This document shows positions 28,746 through 37,428 of a DNA stretch of 64,000 nucleotides, piece after piece. Both the position numbers and the translations under genes were made by a program. The stretch lies in NCBI RefSeq assembly GCF_030814315.1, contig NZ_JAUSUV010000011.1:24469-88468 (forward strand). The letters run 5' to 3'. The stretch comes from Croceifilum oryzae. GTDB lineage: Bacteria; Bacillota; Bacilli; Thermoactinomycetales; Thermoactinomycetaceae. The notes beneath the pieces were generated by a model. It saw nothing but the letters and a program-made list of their open reading frames with translations. It did not search any database and was not told the origin of the DNA. Within the stretch, counting starts at the first letter, position 1. Each line of letters opens with the position of its first letter.

Positions 28746-29300
28746 TTACAAAACCGTGCTACGACTTCTCAAATAAGGAATGATCTTTAAATAAAATGGC
28801 ACAAATACGATGGATACTAAAATTCCTTTTATCACGTTAAAAGGCGTAATAATATTGAGGATAAAGGTGGTTTTCTCTGTTGGATCGGTAATCGCCGCAT
28901 AAAGTGGTAGGAAGACAAAGAAATTAGCAATCGCCATAAAGAGCGTCATCATGATGGTAGCGGCGATAAAGCCATATATAAAGCCCTTCCAGCCCTGAAA
29001 TTTACGGTAAATGACGGAGATGACAGAGATAAAGATGCTTCCAGCTAGGAAGTTAGCTGTGACTCCGACAATCTCCCCTCCTGCAAACATCAGGTGAAAA
29101 GCATTCTTGATAAATTCGACCACGATGCCCCCTAAAGGACCGAAGAGAATGGCTCCTACGAGAGCGGGAAGCTCACTGAAGTCTACCTTGAGAAAGGGTG
29201 GTATAGTAGGAATTGGAAAACTAATGTTTTCGATTAAAAAGGAGATCACACCTAATAGCGCGAGTAAAACCATCTTGGTTACTTTGCTTTTCTGTTGCAT
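28746..29300 (-). CDS. ribU: Riboflavin ECF transporter substrate-binding subunit
   Basis: A 184-aa hydrophobic protein of the ECF S-component family with about six membrane helices. It has the N-terminal MVLLALLGVISFLIENISFPIP and the signature FLKVDFSELPALVGAILFGPLGGIVVEFIKNAFH (PxxKLDFSxxP-type riboflavin motif). It binds riboflavin and works with the shared EcfT/EcfA energising module encoded elsewhere. Preceded on the same strand by an FMN riboswitch and its terminator, which confirms the substrate. Start ATG 29300 follows a GAGGAG site. Confidence 0.93.
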   Translation of the reverse strand: MQQKSKVTKMVLLALLGVISFLIENISFPIPTIPPFLKVDFSELPALVGAILFGPLGGIVVEFIKNAFHLMFAGGEIVGVTANFLAGSIFISVISVIYRKFQGWKGFIYGFIAATIMMTLFMAIANFFVFLPLYAAITDPTEKTTFILNIITPFNVIKGILVSIVFVPFYLKIIPYLRSRSTVL

Positions 29301-29361
29301 CAGAACAACACTCCTCTAGTGATTTGTGAATTCTGATGACAACCGTACGAATCATGGCAAT

Positions 29362-29404
29362 AAAAAACCGAAGCAAAAAGGAGTGCGGTATCTCCTAGCT
29401 TCGG
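29362..29404 (-). terminator. Riboswitch-controlled terminator of ribU
   Basis: On the minus strand, CCGAAGC / GCTTCGG (29398-29404 with 29368-29374) plus an inner GGAG/CTCC stem ends in six T residues. It lies between the FMN aptamer and ribU and is the likely expression platform. Confidence 0.8.
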
Positions 29405-29515
29405 GGGTTGTGTGTACGCCAAATACGAACTACAGGATTTTCATAAACTTAAAGTAAAAGTTATACCCAAAAAAGCCCGTAGATACGCTGTTTTTTAACA
29501 GTCGTACGAGTTATC

Positions 29516-29647
29516 ATCCTTCTCCCATCCAGACTATACTGTCGGCCCCGGAGTTTCACCGAGTCAACCGCTATAAGCGGGTCACGGGCTGAGGTAGTGT
29601 ATACTACCATCACCGTCGGTCGGGAATTGCACCCTGCCCCGAAGGAT
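29516..29647 (-). promoter_or_regulatory. FMN riboswitch (RFN element)
   Basis: On the minus strand this shows the conserved RFN blocks in order: ATCCTTCGGGGCAGGGTG, AATTCCCGACCGACGGTG, CAGCCCGTGACCCGC, TTGACTCGGTGAAACTCCGG, GCCGACAGTATAGTCTGGAT and GGGAGAAGGAT. It binds FMN and lowers ribU expression when FMN is plentiful. Confidence 0.97.
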
Positions 29648-29755
29648 CTATGAAATCTATTCACTTTTCCATACTATATAAATATAAAATGTTACAGAGG
29701 ATAGGTCAACTTACTTATATTTAAAATCATAATAAAAAAATCTGGAACTAACACA

Positions 29756-29783
29756 TTGACATATCGAGAAATCGTGATATGAT
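29756..29783 (+). promoter_or_regulatory. Promoter and operator of the ArsR-family gene
   Basis: TTGACA (29756-29761), 16 bp, TATGAT (29778-29783). The spacer holds the palindromic motif ATATC-n10-GATAT (29761-29780). A related ATATCGCGAT lies upstream of the MFS gene (30193-30202). The start codon at 29790 is where the transcript should begin. Confidence 0.65.
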
Positions 29784-29789
29784 TAAGTT

Positions 29790-30092
29790 ATGGAACCAAT
29801 TGAGATCTTTAAAGCCCTAGCAAATGAATCAAGGTTGCAGATTTTACACTGGCTGAAGGAGCCCGATCGTCATTTTATGCCCCCTGAAGGGATCGATATG
29901 AATATAACAGGGGTATGTGTTAGTCAGATAACAGATAAATTGAACATGACACAATCGACTGCTTCCCAATATCTCGCCATCCTGTTACGAGCAGGTCTTA
30001 TCAAGGCAGCTCGAATCGGAAAGTATACGTATTACAAAAGAGATGAGGAAACCTTTGTAAAAATTGCTGATATGATGAAAACAGAGATCTAA
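29790..30092 (+). CDS. ArsR-family winged-helix repressor
   Basis: A 100-aa ArsR/SmtB protein: EIFKALANESRLQILHWLKEP (alpha1-2), then VSQITDKLNMTQSTASQYLAILLRAGLIKAARIGKYTYYKRD (recognition helix and wing). No clear metal-binding ELCV-type cysteines are present, apart from one Cys in GVCVSQI, so it may respond to an organic ligand rather than arsenic. The ATG is about seven bases from the -10 box and has no Shine-Dalgarno, so the mRNA is probably leaderless. The operator in its promoter and a similar site before the next gene suggest control of itself and of the MFS transporter. Confidence 0.85.
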   Translation: MEPIEIFKALANESRLQILHWLKEPDRHFMPPEGIDMNITGVCVSQITDKLNMTQSTASQYLAILLRAGLIKAARIGKYTYYKRDEETFVKIADMMKTEI

Positions 30093-30138
30093 TCATAGAA
30101 CTGTATGATCATACGAAAGCCCAGTTTCATACCGTTAT

Positions 30139-30175
30139 AAAAATAGACATCTTTGGATGTAGGTGTCTATTTTTT
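30139..30175 (+). terminator. Terminator after the arsR-like gene
   Basis: AAAATAGACA (30140-30149) / TGTCTATTTT (30164-30173) plus T-run; the loop can also pair internally. Confidence 0.75.
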
Positions 30176-30250
30176 CAATAAAACAAATCTACATATCGCG
30201 ATTTGTTGTTATAAATACCTCAATATGTAAAAGATAAGGAAGTAGATCAT

Positions 30251-31420
30251 ATGTCTAACACTTGGAAGATTTATATTTTAGCTTTAGCCAGCTTTTTAGT
30301 AGGAACCTCAGAGTATGTGATTTCAGGAACTTTGGATAAGATTGCTCATACACTTGGGATCACCATAGGCGCTGCGGGTCAGTTAATTACGATCTTTTCC
30401 CTTGTATATGCGATTTTCACCCCTATTTCGATGGCATTGACAGCCAGTATGGATAGACGGAAATTAATGATGTATGCCCTCGGTTTGTTTGTGGTAGGGA
30501 ATATCATAGCGTATACACTACCTGGATATAGATGGTTTCTGGTAGCTCGGATCATTATGGCACTAGGAGCAGGTATCGTGGTTGTGAATGCATTAAGCAT
30601 TGCAGCTAAAATCGCACCAGAAGGAAAGAGAGCTAGCGCAATTGCTACGGTTGTTATGGGATTCACAGCTTCTCTCATTATCGGAGTTCCCATTGGTAGA
30701 ACGGTGGCAGCGGCATTTGGTTGGAAGTCTGTATTTGGTGGAATTGCCTTATTGGGATTGCTCATCATGTTGGTTTTATACTTGATTCTTCCTCAGATCA
30801 AAGGGGATAAGCCTGTACCTTTATTGAAACAACTTGCTCTTTTTAAGAATCCCAAAATTGTAATGGGATTATCGATCACCTTTTTCTCGATAGGCGGATA
30901 TGCGATTGCCTTTACGTATTTGTCACCATACCTTCTTCGGGTTTCTGGGATCAGTGAGAGCATGATGAGTGGAATTTTACTTATGTTTGGTATCGCAAGT
31001 TTGATAGGATCAAAATTCGGCGGATTTAGCACAGATCGCTGGGGAGTTTCTTCTACATTGATTGGTGGCATGACCTTACACATCATGATGTTAATCTTGC
31101 TCTCAGTTGTAACAGGCTCTTATATTGGCGTGATGATCATTCTGATACTATGGTCGTTCGCTGCATGGACCACAGGCCCAACCCAACAATATAACCTAGC
31201 TACTCTAGAGCCAGAAGCATCTACTGTATTGCTTGGTATTAATCAGTCTATGATGCAACTAGCTATGGCTGTGGGAGCAGGAGTGGGAGGCATTTTCGTT
31301 GATAAGGTTTCCTTGTCTTCGGTTACTTGGATCGGTGCATTAGGGGTTTCCATTGCGATGATTGTCACGTTCATGTTATTCAGTAAACAGAAGGCATCGA
31401 ATTTAAAAGAGGTAACTTAA
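30251..31420 (+). CDS. MFS efflux transporter (AraJ/YdhP-like)
   Basis: A 389-aa protein with 12 predicted membrane segments, of the drug/sugar-efflux MFS group. It has SEYVISGTLDKIAHTLGITIGAAGQLITIFSLVYAI in helices 1-2, TASMDRRKLM as the motif-A loop, and VPIGRTVAAAFGWKSVFGGIALLG as the antiporter motif C region. AAGGAAG precedes ATG 30251. The adjacent ArsR-like repressor with a shared operator-like sequence suggests inducible efflux of a toxic small molecule. Substrate unknown. Confidence 0.85.
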   Translation: MSNTWKIYILALASFLVGTSEYVISGTLDKIAHTLGITIGAAGQLITIFSLVYAIFTPISMALTASMDRRKLMMYALGLFVVGNIIAYTLPGYRWFLVARIIMALGAGIVVVNALSIAAKIAPEGKRASAIATVVMGFTASLIIGVPIGRTVAAAFGWKSVFGGIALLGLLIMLVLYLILPQIKGDKPVPLLKQLALFKNPKIVMGLSITFFSIGGYAIAFTYLSPYLLRVSGISESMMSGILLMFGIASLIGSKFGGFSTDRWGVSSTLIGGMTLHIMMLILLSVVTGSYIGVMIILILWSFAAWTTGPTQQYNLATLEPEASTVLLGINQSMMQLAMAVGAGVGGIFVDKVSLSSVTWIGALGVSIAMIVTFMLFSKQKASNLKEVT

Positions 31421-31473
31421 TGATATGGATTGAATAGGTTCACTGTCATTCCATTCGTATTGAACAGAAAAGA

Positions 31474-31513
31474 AAGCCTTGTTCCTCATGAAAGTTGAGA
31501 AACGGGGCTTTTA
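31474..31513 (+). terminator. Terminator after the MFS gene
   Basis: AAGCCTTGTTCCTCA pairs with TGAGAAACGGGGCTT (G-T wobbles and a mismatch) and ends in TTTTA. Confidence 0.7.
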
Positions 31514-31679
31514 TACTGTAGGTCCCTTATATGGCGTTTTTTACAACTAGGTTATTGCGAATTAGCCAGTGGTGGAGAATTGAGCACAGAGAAAAACATC
31601 TGTCACTGGGCGCATTTCGTTATTTGTGAGGGTTTGTTTCTTAGCAAGGCTGTTGAAGTCATTTGGGTGATCAAGGGCC

Positions 31680-31870
31680 GGAGAGTCTATTCGATACCTG
31701 CTCAGATACCGATCCTGCAAGGAAGTAGGGATGTCCGCTTCGCAATCCTCCGCTAGGGCAGGTGCAAAACTCGCAAAGTACGCTCAAACATGTTGCACCA
31801 AAAGCGCCCTATGCTACGGATTGCTTAGCTAAGTAGGATCGCTAACATCGCAAGGATCGAATAGACTCTT
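31680..31870 (+). repeat. R2 palindromic element, copy D
   Basis: 191 bp, ends GGAGAGTCTATTCGATACC and GGATCGAATAGACTCTT. The core has GGGCAGGTGCAAAACTCGC and GTTGCACCAAAAGCGCCC forming the nested stem. Preceded by TGATCAAGGGCC, similar to the flank of copy C (TGATCGAGGGCA). Confidence 0.85.
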
Positions 31871-32095
31871 CTTTCCCTTCGCCCCAATTCGATCATCAAC
31901 AGGCTTGTAAGAAGGTGTTATGAGAGGTTTAGTTGATAGTTTAAAATGTCATTTGGAAGTCTCGAGAATTTATACGCAAAGGTTATTGAATTAGCTTGAT
32001 TAAATATGTGTCTAGAAGATTTTAAGGATTTTCGTCACTCTCTTTTACAATAGTCTCTTGATCTATTGATTTAGGAAGCCAGTAAAAGTGGAATA

Positions 32096-32290
32096 GGGGC
32101 AATGTGTCTGACCACTGCGAGGTTTGTGAGCCTACCTAGCGCAGTCCTTCGTAGCAAGGGCGTTTTGTGGCAATGTTTGAGCGTTCTTTGCGAGTTTTGC
32201 CACTTGCCCGAAGCGGAGAATGACGGAGCGGACTTTCTTTTCCACATCTTCGCTGGCTCACTATTTGAGCTGTGGTCAGATACATGCCCC
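32096..32290 (+). repeat. R1 palindromic element, copy E
   Basis: 195 bp, ends GGGGCAATGTGTCTGACCAC and GTGGTCAGATACATGCCCC. Core GTGGCAATGTTTGAGCG / CGAGTTTTGCCAC. It lies 225 bp after R2 copy D in the same relative order as the other pairs. Confidence 0.88.
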
Positions 32291-32434
32291 GGGACACATT
32301 ATTCCAGAAAAGCCCAGTACTTGTTTTTTTCTAAAGTAGATCGTATCATCTCTTATTCTGGATCGTTTCAATCACCAGTATTTGGTCCTTTTTCAAAGTA
32401 GATCCCGAATTTTTCATTCACTAACTAACAGCTC

Positions 32435-33355
32435 CTATTCACCCCGTGTTGCTTGATAAGCAGATAACGCAGTATAGATCGTTTCAAGCGTAGGTGCTTC
32501 CATTTGCTCCGGTTTTACCCGTAACAGATACCCATGAAAATGGTCTGTCTCAATCGGTTGTCCCTTTTCAATATCACGAGACATCGATGATTTCATACTC
32601 TCATGTAAGTGTAGAGATCTCTTCATGACTTGTTGATAAACCTCGTCAAAATCAAGCTGTGGCTCTTGAGATTGGGCGATCTGGATGACCTCTTGTGCAA
32701 GGCTTCGATACGTCTGCTCGCCAGTAGGTGTATTCCAGATGGTACCGATGCTACTGCGAGTAAGTGATGTCATGCCACTCATGGTTGAGATAAACACATA
32801 TTTCTTCCATACATCTAGCCCGATCTGCGAGCTTTGTGTCACATTACAACTAACCCCTGCAAATAGTTCTGCCATCCGGTCCATTCGTTCACTCGCTTGT
32901 CCAGACCATTCTCCATAGACCAGATCATGAAACGGGCTGTATTGTTCAATATGTCCTTCCGCATTTACCGTAGATTCGATAACACAAAGTCCTCCTAATA
33001 CCTTCTCTTTTCCATAACGCTCCCGTAGAAGAGGGAAGTGGGCAAAGCCATTTAATAACGGGAGGATGGCTGTGTTAGATGATACATAAGGATCCAAAGA
33101 GGATAATACATCTGTTAAGTGATATGCCTTTACAGATAAAATAATGAGATCAAAAGGTCCTGCCGATTGACCGTATGTAATCGTAGGCACGGCTAATTTA
33201 GCATCACCGTGAACACTTTGAATGATTAATCCCTCGCGGTTCAACTGTTCTTGTCGTTTTGGACGAACGAGAAATGTAACATCCGCCCCTTTTTCAAATA
33301 ATCTTCCTCCGAAATAGCCACCTACTGCGCCTGCTCCAACTACGAGAACTCGCAT
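32435..33355 (-). CDS. panE: 2-dehydropantoate 2-reductase
   Basis: A 306-aa ketopantoate reductase (ApbA/PanE). The N-terminal NADPH-binding motif VLVVGAGAVGGYFGGRLFEKG (residues 3-23) is followed by LIILSVKAYHL, LLNGFAHFPLL and VWKKYVFISTMSGMTSLTR (catalytic Lys and Asn region), ending with MEAPTLETIYTALSAYQ. It reduces 2-dehydropantoate to pantoate for coenzyme A synthesis. Start ATG 33355 follows GAGGAGGAAGG; a 16-residue upstream extension is unlikely. It is divergent from spo0F. Distant family members act on other 2-oxo acids, so specificity is a family inference. Confidence 0.85.
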   Translation of the reverse strand: MRVLVVGAGAVGGYFGGRLFEKGADVTFLVRPKRQEQLNREGLIIQSVHGDAKLAVPTITYGQSAGPFDLIILSVKAYHLTDVLSSLDPYVSSNTAILPLLNGFAHFPLLRERYGKEKVLGGLCVIESTVNAEGHIEQYSPFHDLVYGEWSGQASERMDRMAELFAGVSCNVTQSSQIGLDVWKKYVFISTMSGMTSLTRSSIGTIWNTPTGEQTYRSLAQEVIQIAQSQEPQLDFDEVYQQVMKRSLHLHESMKSSMSRDIEKGQPIETDHFHGYLLRVKPEQMEAPTLETIYTALSAYQATRGE

Positions 33356-33434
33356 AATTTCCTTCCTCCTCAAGCATTTTTCTCTATAGTAACACTTATC
33401 CATAAAATGATGAGAAAAAGAAAGTCGCTAAAAA

Positions 33435-33461
33435 GAAGGAAAAGGTCTTGTGAAAACGAAT
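33435..33461 (+). promoter_or_regulatory. SigmaH-type promoter of spo0F
   Basis: GAAGGAAAA (33435-33443) fits the -35 RnAGGAwWW exactly. After an 11-bp spacer, AACGAAT (33455-33461) fits the -10 RnnGAAT. Bacillus spo0F is known to have a SigmaH promoter. Confidence 0.75.
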
Positions 33462-33507
33462 TTAAGTACACGTAGGTAATGGACCAAAGGAAACCGGAGG
33501 ATAGTGA

Positions 33508-33873
33508 ATGGAATGCAAAAAAGTACTCGTTGTGGATGACCAATACGGAATCCGAATCTTAGTCAAAGAAGTCTTTTCCAAATATCCATTACAGGTACTT
33601 CAAGCAGCCAATGGAATGCAGGCACTTGAAATTGTGCAGAGTGAGCGTCCGGATTTGATATTATTAGATATGAAAATGCCGGGCATGGATGGGTTAGAGA
33701 TTTTACGTCGACTAAAAAAGATGGATGAAACATTAAAAGTAATTATGATGACGGCCTATGGAGAGTTAGATATGGTAGAGAAAGCTACCCATTTAGGCGC
33801 GTTGGCTCATTTTACAAAGCCGTTTGATATTCAGGACCTATGTAACGAAGTTATTCGTCAACTAGCATCATGA
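33508..33873 (+). CDS. spo0F: Sporulation phosphorelay response regulator Spo0F
   Basis: A 121-aa stand-alone receiver domain: acidic pair Asp10/Asp11 (VVDDQYG), phospho-acceptor Asp54 (LILLDMKMPGMDG), Thr82 (MMTAYGE) and Lys104 (HFTKPFD), all at the Bacillus Spo0F positions. It takes phosphate from sporulation kinases and passes it to Spo0B. ATG follows GGAGGA. It has its own SigmaH-type promoter. In Bacillus it lies directly before fbaA; here two genes (kal, kce) intervene. Confidence 0.95.
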   Translation: MECKKVLVVDDQYGIRILVKEVFSKYPLQVLQAANGMQALEIVQSERPDLILLDMKMPGMDGLEILRRLKKMDETLKVIMMTAYGELDMVEKATHLGALAHFTKPFDIQDLCNEVIRQLAS

Positions 33874-33895
33874 ATGAAAGTCAGGAGGAATAGAC

Positions 33896-34267
33896 GTGGA
33901 AGTGAAAATTCGATTACGTATGAGCCAAGCGGATGCTCATTATGGTGGAGATTTAGTGGATGGTGCAAGAATGTTAGCTTTGTTTGGAGATGTAGCGACA
34001 GAGCTACTGATCCGAAATGATGGAGATGAAGGCTTGTTTGTGGCTTATGATGAAGTAGTATTTACGGGTCCAGTCTATGCTGGCGATTACATAGAGGCAG
34101 TAGGAAGGATTACGAAAGTCGGGAATACATCTAGAAAAATGAGCTTTGAAGCGTATAAAGTGATCGAAGCAAGTCGTGATCCAGAGTGTCCTTATAAAGC
34201 ATTTGTATTAGAAGAGCCAAAACTGGTTACCAAAGCATCTGGCACCTGTGTGGTACCTCCTAGGTAA
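33896..34267 (+). CDS. kal: 3-aminobutyryl-CoA ammonia-lyase-like hotdog protein
   Basis: A 123-aa hotdog-fold protein with the near full-length signature of Kal: [31 protein letters not shown], then [24 protein letters not shown]. Kal removes ammonia from 3-aminobutyryl-CoA to give crotonyl-CoA in lysine fermentation. The GTG start follows AGGAGGA. It lies 22 bp after spo0F and 66 bp before kce. The rest of the lysine pathway (kamA, kamDE, kdd, CoA-transferase) is not in the window, so the physiological role here is uncertain. Confidence 0.82.
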   Translation: MEVKIRLRMSQADAHYGGDLVDGARMLALFGDVATELLIRNDGDEGLFVAYDEVVFTGPVYAGDYIEAVGRITKVGNTSRKMSFEAYKVIEASRDPECPYKAFVLEEPKLVTKASGTCVVPPR

Positions 34268-34333
34268 AACAAGGGCCTTTTTTTGCATTGAAAAAAGAAT
34301 AAAATATTTCACATATCGTAGGAGAGTATATTT

Positions 34334-35143
34334 ATGCAAAAGCTAATCATTACAGTCGCTCTAGTCGGTGCAGAGGTTCGTAAGGAAGATACGCCGCATC
34401 TGCCAATCATGCCAGATGAAATGGCAGAGCAGGCACAAGAAGTGTATGAAGCAGGTGCCTCCATCGTTCACATCCATGCAAGGGATCTGGAGGGTAATTC
34501 GACACAAGATAGGGAAATATATAGGGAGATCATCGCGAAAATTAGAGAACGATGCCCGATTATCATTCAAGTATCTACAGGTGGAGCGGTGGGCATGACA
34601 GATGATGAACGAATCCAGCCTATAAGCCTGAAGCCAGAGATGGCTACCTTAACGACAGGAACGGTTAATTTTGGCGAAGAGGTGTTTATGAACTCAGCCA
34701 CACAGATACGCCGTTTTGCGTTAGAGATGAAGGAAAATGGGGTTCGTCCAGAGTTTGAGATTTTTGATACCGGAATGATTGAAAACGCTTACAAATTAGT
34801 TCGAGATGGCTATGTTCGTGGACACCTACATTATGATTTTGTGATGGGAGTTCCAGGGGCGATGCCTGCAACACCGGAACAGTTGCTTTTTGTGAGGAAA
34901 CAGATCCCAGAAGGAGCGACGTGGACCGTTGCTGGGATTGGTCGTGCACAGTTGCCAATGTCGACCATGGCCATTTTATTAGGGGGTCATGTTCGGGTTG
35001 GTTTAGAGGATAATATCTATTATAGAAAAGGTGAATTAGCGACAAATCGACAATTGGTGGAGAGAGTGGTGCGGATTTCCCGGGAAATAGGTCGGGAAAT
35101 TGCGACTCCTGACGAGGCGAGGAAGATCCTGCAAATTTCATGA
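34334..35143 (+). CDS. kce: 3-keto-5-aminohexanoate cleavage enzyme (BKACE family)
   Basis: A 269-aa TIM-barrel beta-keto acid cleavage enzyme (DUF849). Zinc ligands are visible in VHIHARDLEGNSTQD (HxH). Also seen are IIIQVSTGGAVGMTDDERIQPI, MATLTTGTVNFGEEVF, PEFEIFDTGMI (Glu ligand), and GHVRVGLEDNIYYRKGELATN. Kce condenses 3-keto-5-aminohexanoate with acetyl-CoA to give 3-aminobutyryl-CoA and acetoacetate, the step just before Kal, so the pairing is functional. Substrate specificity varies in this family and other 3-keto acids are possible. ATG follows TAGGAGAG. Confidence 0.85.
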   Translation: MQKLIITVALVGAEVRKEDTPHLPIMPDEMAEQAQEVYEAGASIVHIHARDLEGNSTQDREIYREIIAKIRERCPIIIQVSTGGAVGMTDDERIQPISLKPEMATLTTGTVNFGEEVFMNSATQIRRFALEMKENGVRPEFEIFDTGMIENAYKLVRDGYVRGHLHYDFVMGVPGAMPATPEQLLFVRKQIPEGATWTVAGIGRAQLPMSTMAILLGGHVRVGLEDNIYYRKGELATNRQLVERVVRISREIGREIATPDEARKILQIS

Positions 35144-35212
35144 TCCCTCTCGCAGAAGAAGGGCACTTCTGCTAAGATGAATTTGTTGAAGTTAATTGAG
35201 GGGGTTGTACAT

Positions 35213-36067
35213 ATGGCATTAGTGTCTATGAATGCATTTTTACCACAAGCCAAAAAAGAAGGGTTTGCGGTAGGTCAGTTTAATATCAACAACCTAGAAT
35301 ATGTTCAAGCAATTGTAGCGGCAGGGAAAGAGTTGAATTCTCCCTTGATCTTTGGTGCCAGTGAAGGTGCTATTCGCTATATGGGCTTAAAAAACGTTGT
35401 AGCATTATCGAAGATCGCAGCAGAAGAATCCGGTTTGCCGATTGCACTTCATTTGGACCATGGGAGTAGTTTTGAAGTGGTTATGCAATGTATCCGTGAA
35501 GGGTTTTCTTCTGTTATGTTTGACGGTTCTCACTATCCACTAGAAGAAAATATTCGTCTAACCCAAAAAGTTGTCGAAGCGGCTCATGCTATCGGTGTAT
35601 CCGTAGAGGGTGAGCTTGGAACCATCGGTGGTGTAGAAGATGACTTAGACGTAGCTGATGAGGATGCGACCTTAGCGAACGCGAAAGATGCGATTCGTTT
35701 TTGGCAAGAGACGCAAGTAGATGCAATGGCCATTGCCGTTGGGACCGCACATGGGATTTATAAAGGTGAACCTAAGATTCGTTTCGATATTATCGAAGAA
35801 GTAGCAAATGCAATCGATGCACCAATCGTTCTTCACGGTGGTTCAGGTGTGCCGGATGAAGCGATTCGTAAATCGATCACTCGTGGTGTAGGGAAGATTA
35901 ACGTAAACACAGAAAACCAAGTAACCAGTACGAAATTGGTTCGTGAACTTCTCACAAGTAATCACGAGATGATTGACCCACGTAAATACTTGGGTCCAGC
36001 TCGTGATGCGATTAAGGAGACAGTAAAAGAAAAAATTCGTCTCTTTGGTAGTGAAGGCAAAGCATAG
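35213..36067 (+). CDS. fbaA: Fructose-bisphosphate aldolase, class II
   Basis: A 284-aa zinc aldolase of glycolysis and gluconeogenesis. It has FAVGQFNINNLEYVQAIV, LHLDHGSSFEVV (catalytic Asp and zinc His), SVMFDGSHYPLEENI, SVEGELGTIGGVED (Glu/zinc region), IAVGTAHGIYKGEP (zinc His) and IVLHGGSGVPDEAIRKSI (phosphate loop, zinc His). ATG 35213 is preceded by GAGGGGG at eight bases and gives MALVSM, like Bacillus FbaA (MPLVSM); the frame upstream to 35177 is not used. Confidence 0.96.
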   Translation: MALVSMNAFLPQAKKEGFAVGQFNINNLEYVQAIVAAGKELNSPLIFGASEGAIRYMGLKNVVALSKIAAEESGLPIALHLDHGSSFEVVMQCIREGFSSVMFDGSHYPLEENIRLTQKVVEAAHAIGVSVEGELGTIGGVEDDLDVADEDATLANAKDAIRFWQETQVDAMAIAVGTAHGIYKGEPKIRFDIIEEVANAIDAPIVLHGGSGVPDEAIRKSITRGVGKINVNTENQVTSTKLVRELLTSNHEMIDPRKYLGPARDAIKETVKEKIRLFGSEGKA

Positions 36068-36142
36068 ATTGCCTTCTATCCGAGGTTGGATGCATAGTTT
36101 GAGTGCAATCGGGTACAATGGCATTAGTTGAACAAGTAAAGA

Positions 36143-36192
36143 GTAGATAGATGGGGCATCATTTCGCCCTATCTATCTACCTTTTCTTTCTT
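36143..36192 (+). terminator. Terminator between fbaA and fsa
   Basis: Stem GTAGATAGATGGGG / CCCTATCTATCTAC (36143-36156 with 36167-36180) followed by CTTTTCTTTCTT. Confidence 0.8.
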
Positions 36193-36213
36193 ACATAAAG
36201 GAGTGGGAAATAG

Positions 36214-36861
36214 ATGAAGTTCTTTTTAGATACAGCAGTTGTAGAAGAAATTCGTGAAGTTCATTCATTAGGATTACTATCAGGCGTGACGACCAATCCG
36301 AGTTTAATCGCTAGTTCCGGTCGTGTATTTGAAGAAGTTCTTGCTGAGATCACTAGCTTCGTAGAGGGTCCAGTGAGTGGAGAGGTTATGGCTCCTAACC
36401 ATGAAGGTATGATCGAAGAGGGTGAAAGCCTTGCCAAAATTGCCCCTAACTTAAACGTAAAACTTCCGATGACTTTAGAAGGGTTAAAGGCAGTTAGTCA
36501 CTTTGCTAATAAAGGCATTCAGACGAACGTTACCTTGATTTTCTCTGCTAACCAAGCGTTAATGGCGGCAAGAGCAGGGGCAACATTTGTGAGTCCGTTT
36601 CTAGGACGTTTGGATGATATTAGCTATGATGGCGTGGAATTGATCCAACAAATTCGTGATATCTTTGACATTCACGGTCTCGATACACAAATTATCGCGG
36701 CTAGTGTCCGTCATCCGATTCATGTGACTCAAGCTGCATTAGCGGGAGCTGACATTGCGACTCTTCCATACAAAATCCTTACTCAAATGGTGAATCATCC
36801 GCTTACCACTCAGGGAATTGCTAAGTTTGAAGCAGACTGGAAAAATGCGAAGTCGAAGTAA
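36214..36861 (+). CDS. fsa: Fructose-6-phosphate aldolase / transaldolase-like protein
   Basis: A 215-aa small transaldolase-family enzyme (YwjH type). It has [23 protein letters not shown], the Schiff-base lysine in LNVKLPMT (Lys83), [35 protein letters not shown], and [24 protein letters not shown]. Subfamily members act as transaldolase or fructose-6-phosphate aldolase; which applies here cannot be decided. AAAGGAGTGGG precedes the ATG. Same place as ywjH in Bacillus, but the murA2 gene that normally follows is missing. Confidence 0.93.
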   Translation: MKFFLDTAVVEEIREVHSLGLLSGVTTNPSLIASSGRVFEEVLAEITSFVEGPVSGEVMAPNHEGMIEEGESLAKIAPNLNVKLPMTLEGLKAVSHFANKGIQTNVTLIFSANQALMAARAGATFVSPFLGRLDDISYDGVELIQQIRDIFDIHGLDTQIIAASVRHPIHVTQAALAGADIATLPYKILTQMVNHPLTTQGIAKFEADWKNAKSK

Positions 36862-36874
36862 ATAAAGCTTTATG

Positions 36875-36914
36875 AGAAGGAGCCCTGTTTTGAATAGGGT
36901 TCCTTCTTTGTTTT
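36875..36914 (+). terminator. Terminator after fsa
   Basis: AGAAGGAGCCCT (36875-36886) / AGGGTTCCTTCT (36896-36907) with one wobble, then TTGTTTT. Confidence 0.85.
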
Positions 36915-36954
36915 AGCAGGCATGTTGAAGGGGGGATATGGGCGATCGGGAGTT

Positions 36955-37149
36955 GGGAGGGGTCTGTTCGATAACTGCTCAAATACCGATCCGGCAAGGA
37001 AGTAGAACTGTCCGCTTCGCAATCCTTCGCTAGGGCAGGTGCAAAACTCGCAAAGAACGCTCAGACAAATTGCACCAAAAGCGCCCTATGCTACGGATAG
37101 CTACGCTAAGTAGGATCGCTAACATCGCAGATATCGAACAGACCCTCCC
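36955..37149 (+). repeat. R2 palindromic element, copy G
   Basis: 195 bp with matching ends GGGAGGGGTCTGTTCGATA and TATCGAACAGACCCTCCC, a perfect terminal inverted repeat apart from one base. Core GGTGCAAAACTCGC ... ATTGCACC as in copy D. Confidence 0.87.
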
Positions 37150-37428
37150 TTCCTCTTAATCTAACCTCTAGTTCATCAACAGTCATTTTTTAAAGCCTCC
37201 CAAAAACAATTTGTAAGTTATTTCTATTGATGCAGTTCCATTAAAAGCATTCATGAGTTTACATGTAATTTGTTTATATCTAAAAACAAATTTCAAGGGT
37301 ATTTTCGATTTCCTTTCGACTCGAATACTCTCAGCTTACCTACCAGGCTTATTGGATCATAAGAGAATCAGGCTATCGCGTATCCATCCACCAAGCCCTG
37401 TTGACTATCCAGCATTGAGAGTAGACTA

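Larger units (their letters stand above)
31421..32434. other. 1-kb gene-free region with terminator and an R2-R1 repeat pair
   Basis: It contains the MFS terminator, R2 copy D and R1 copy E. Open frames here lie inside palindromes. In the remaining 31514-31679, 31871-32095 and 32291-32434 I see AT-rich unique sequence with no gene. Confidence 0.7.

Noticed and set aside
32102..32401. 99-codon open frame on the + strand
   Set aside because: It starts inside R1 copy E and encodes no recognisable protein; the repeat explains it.
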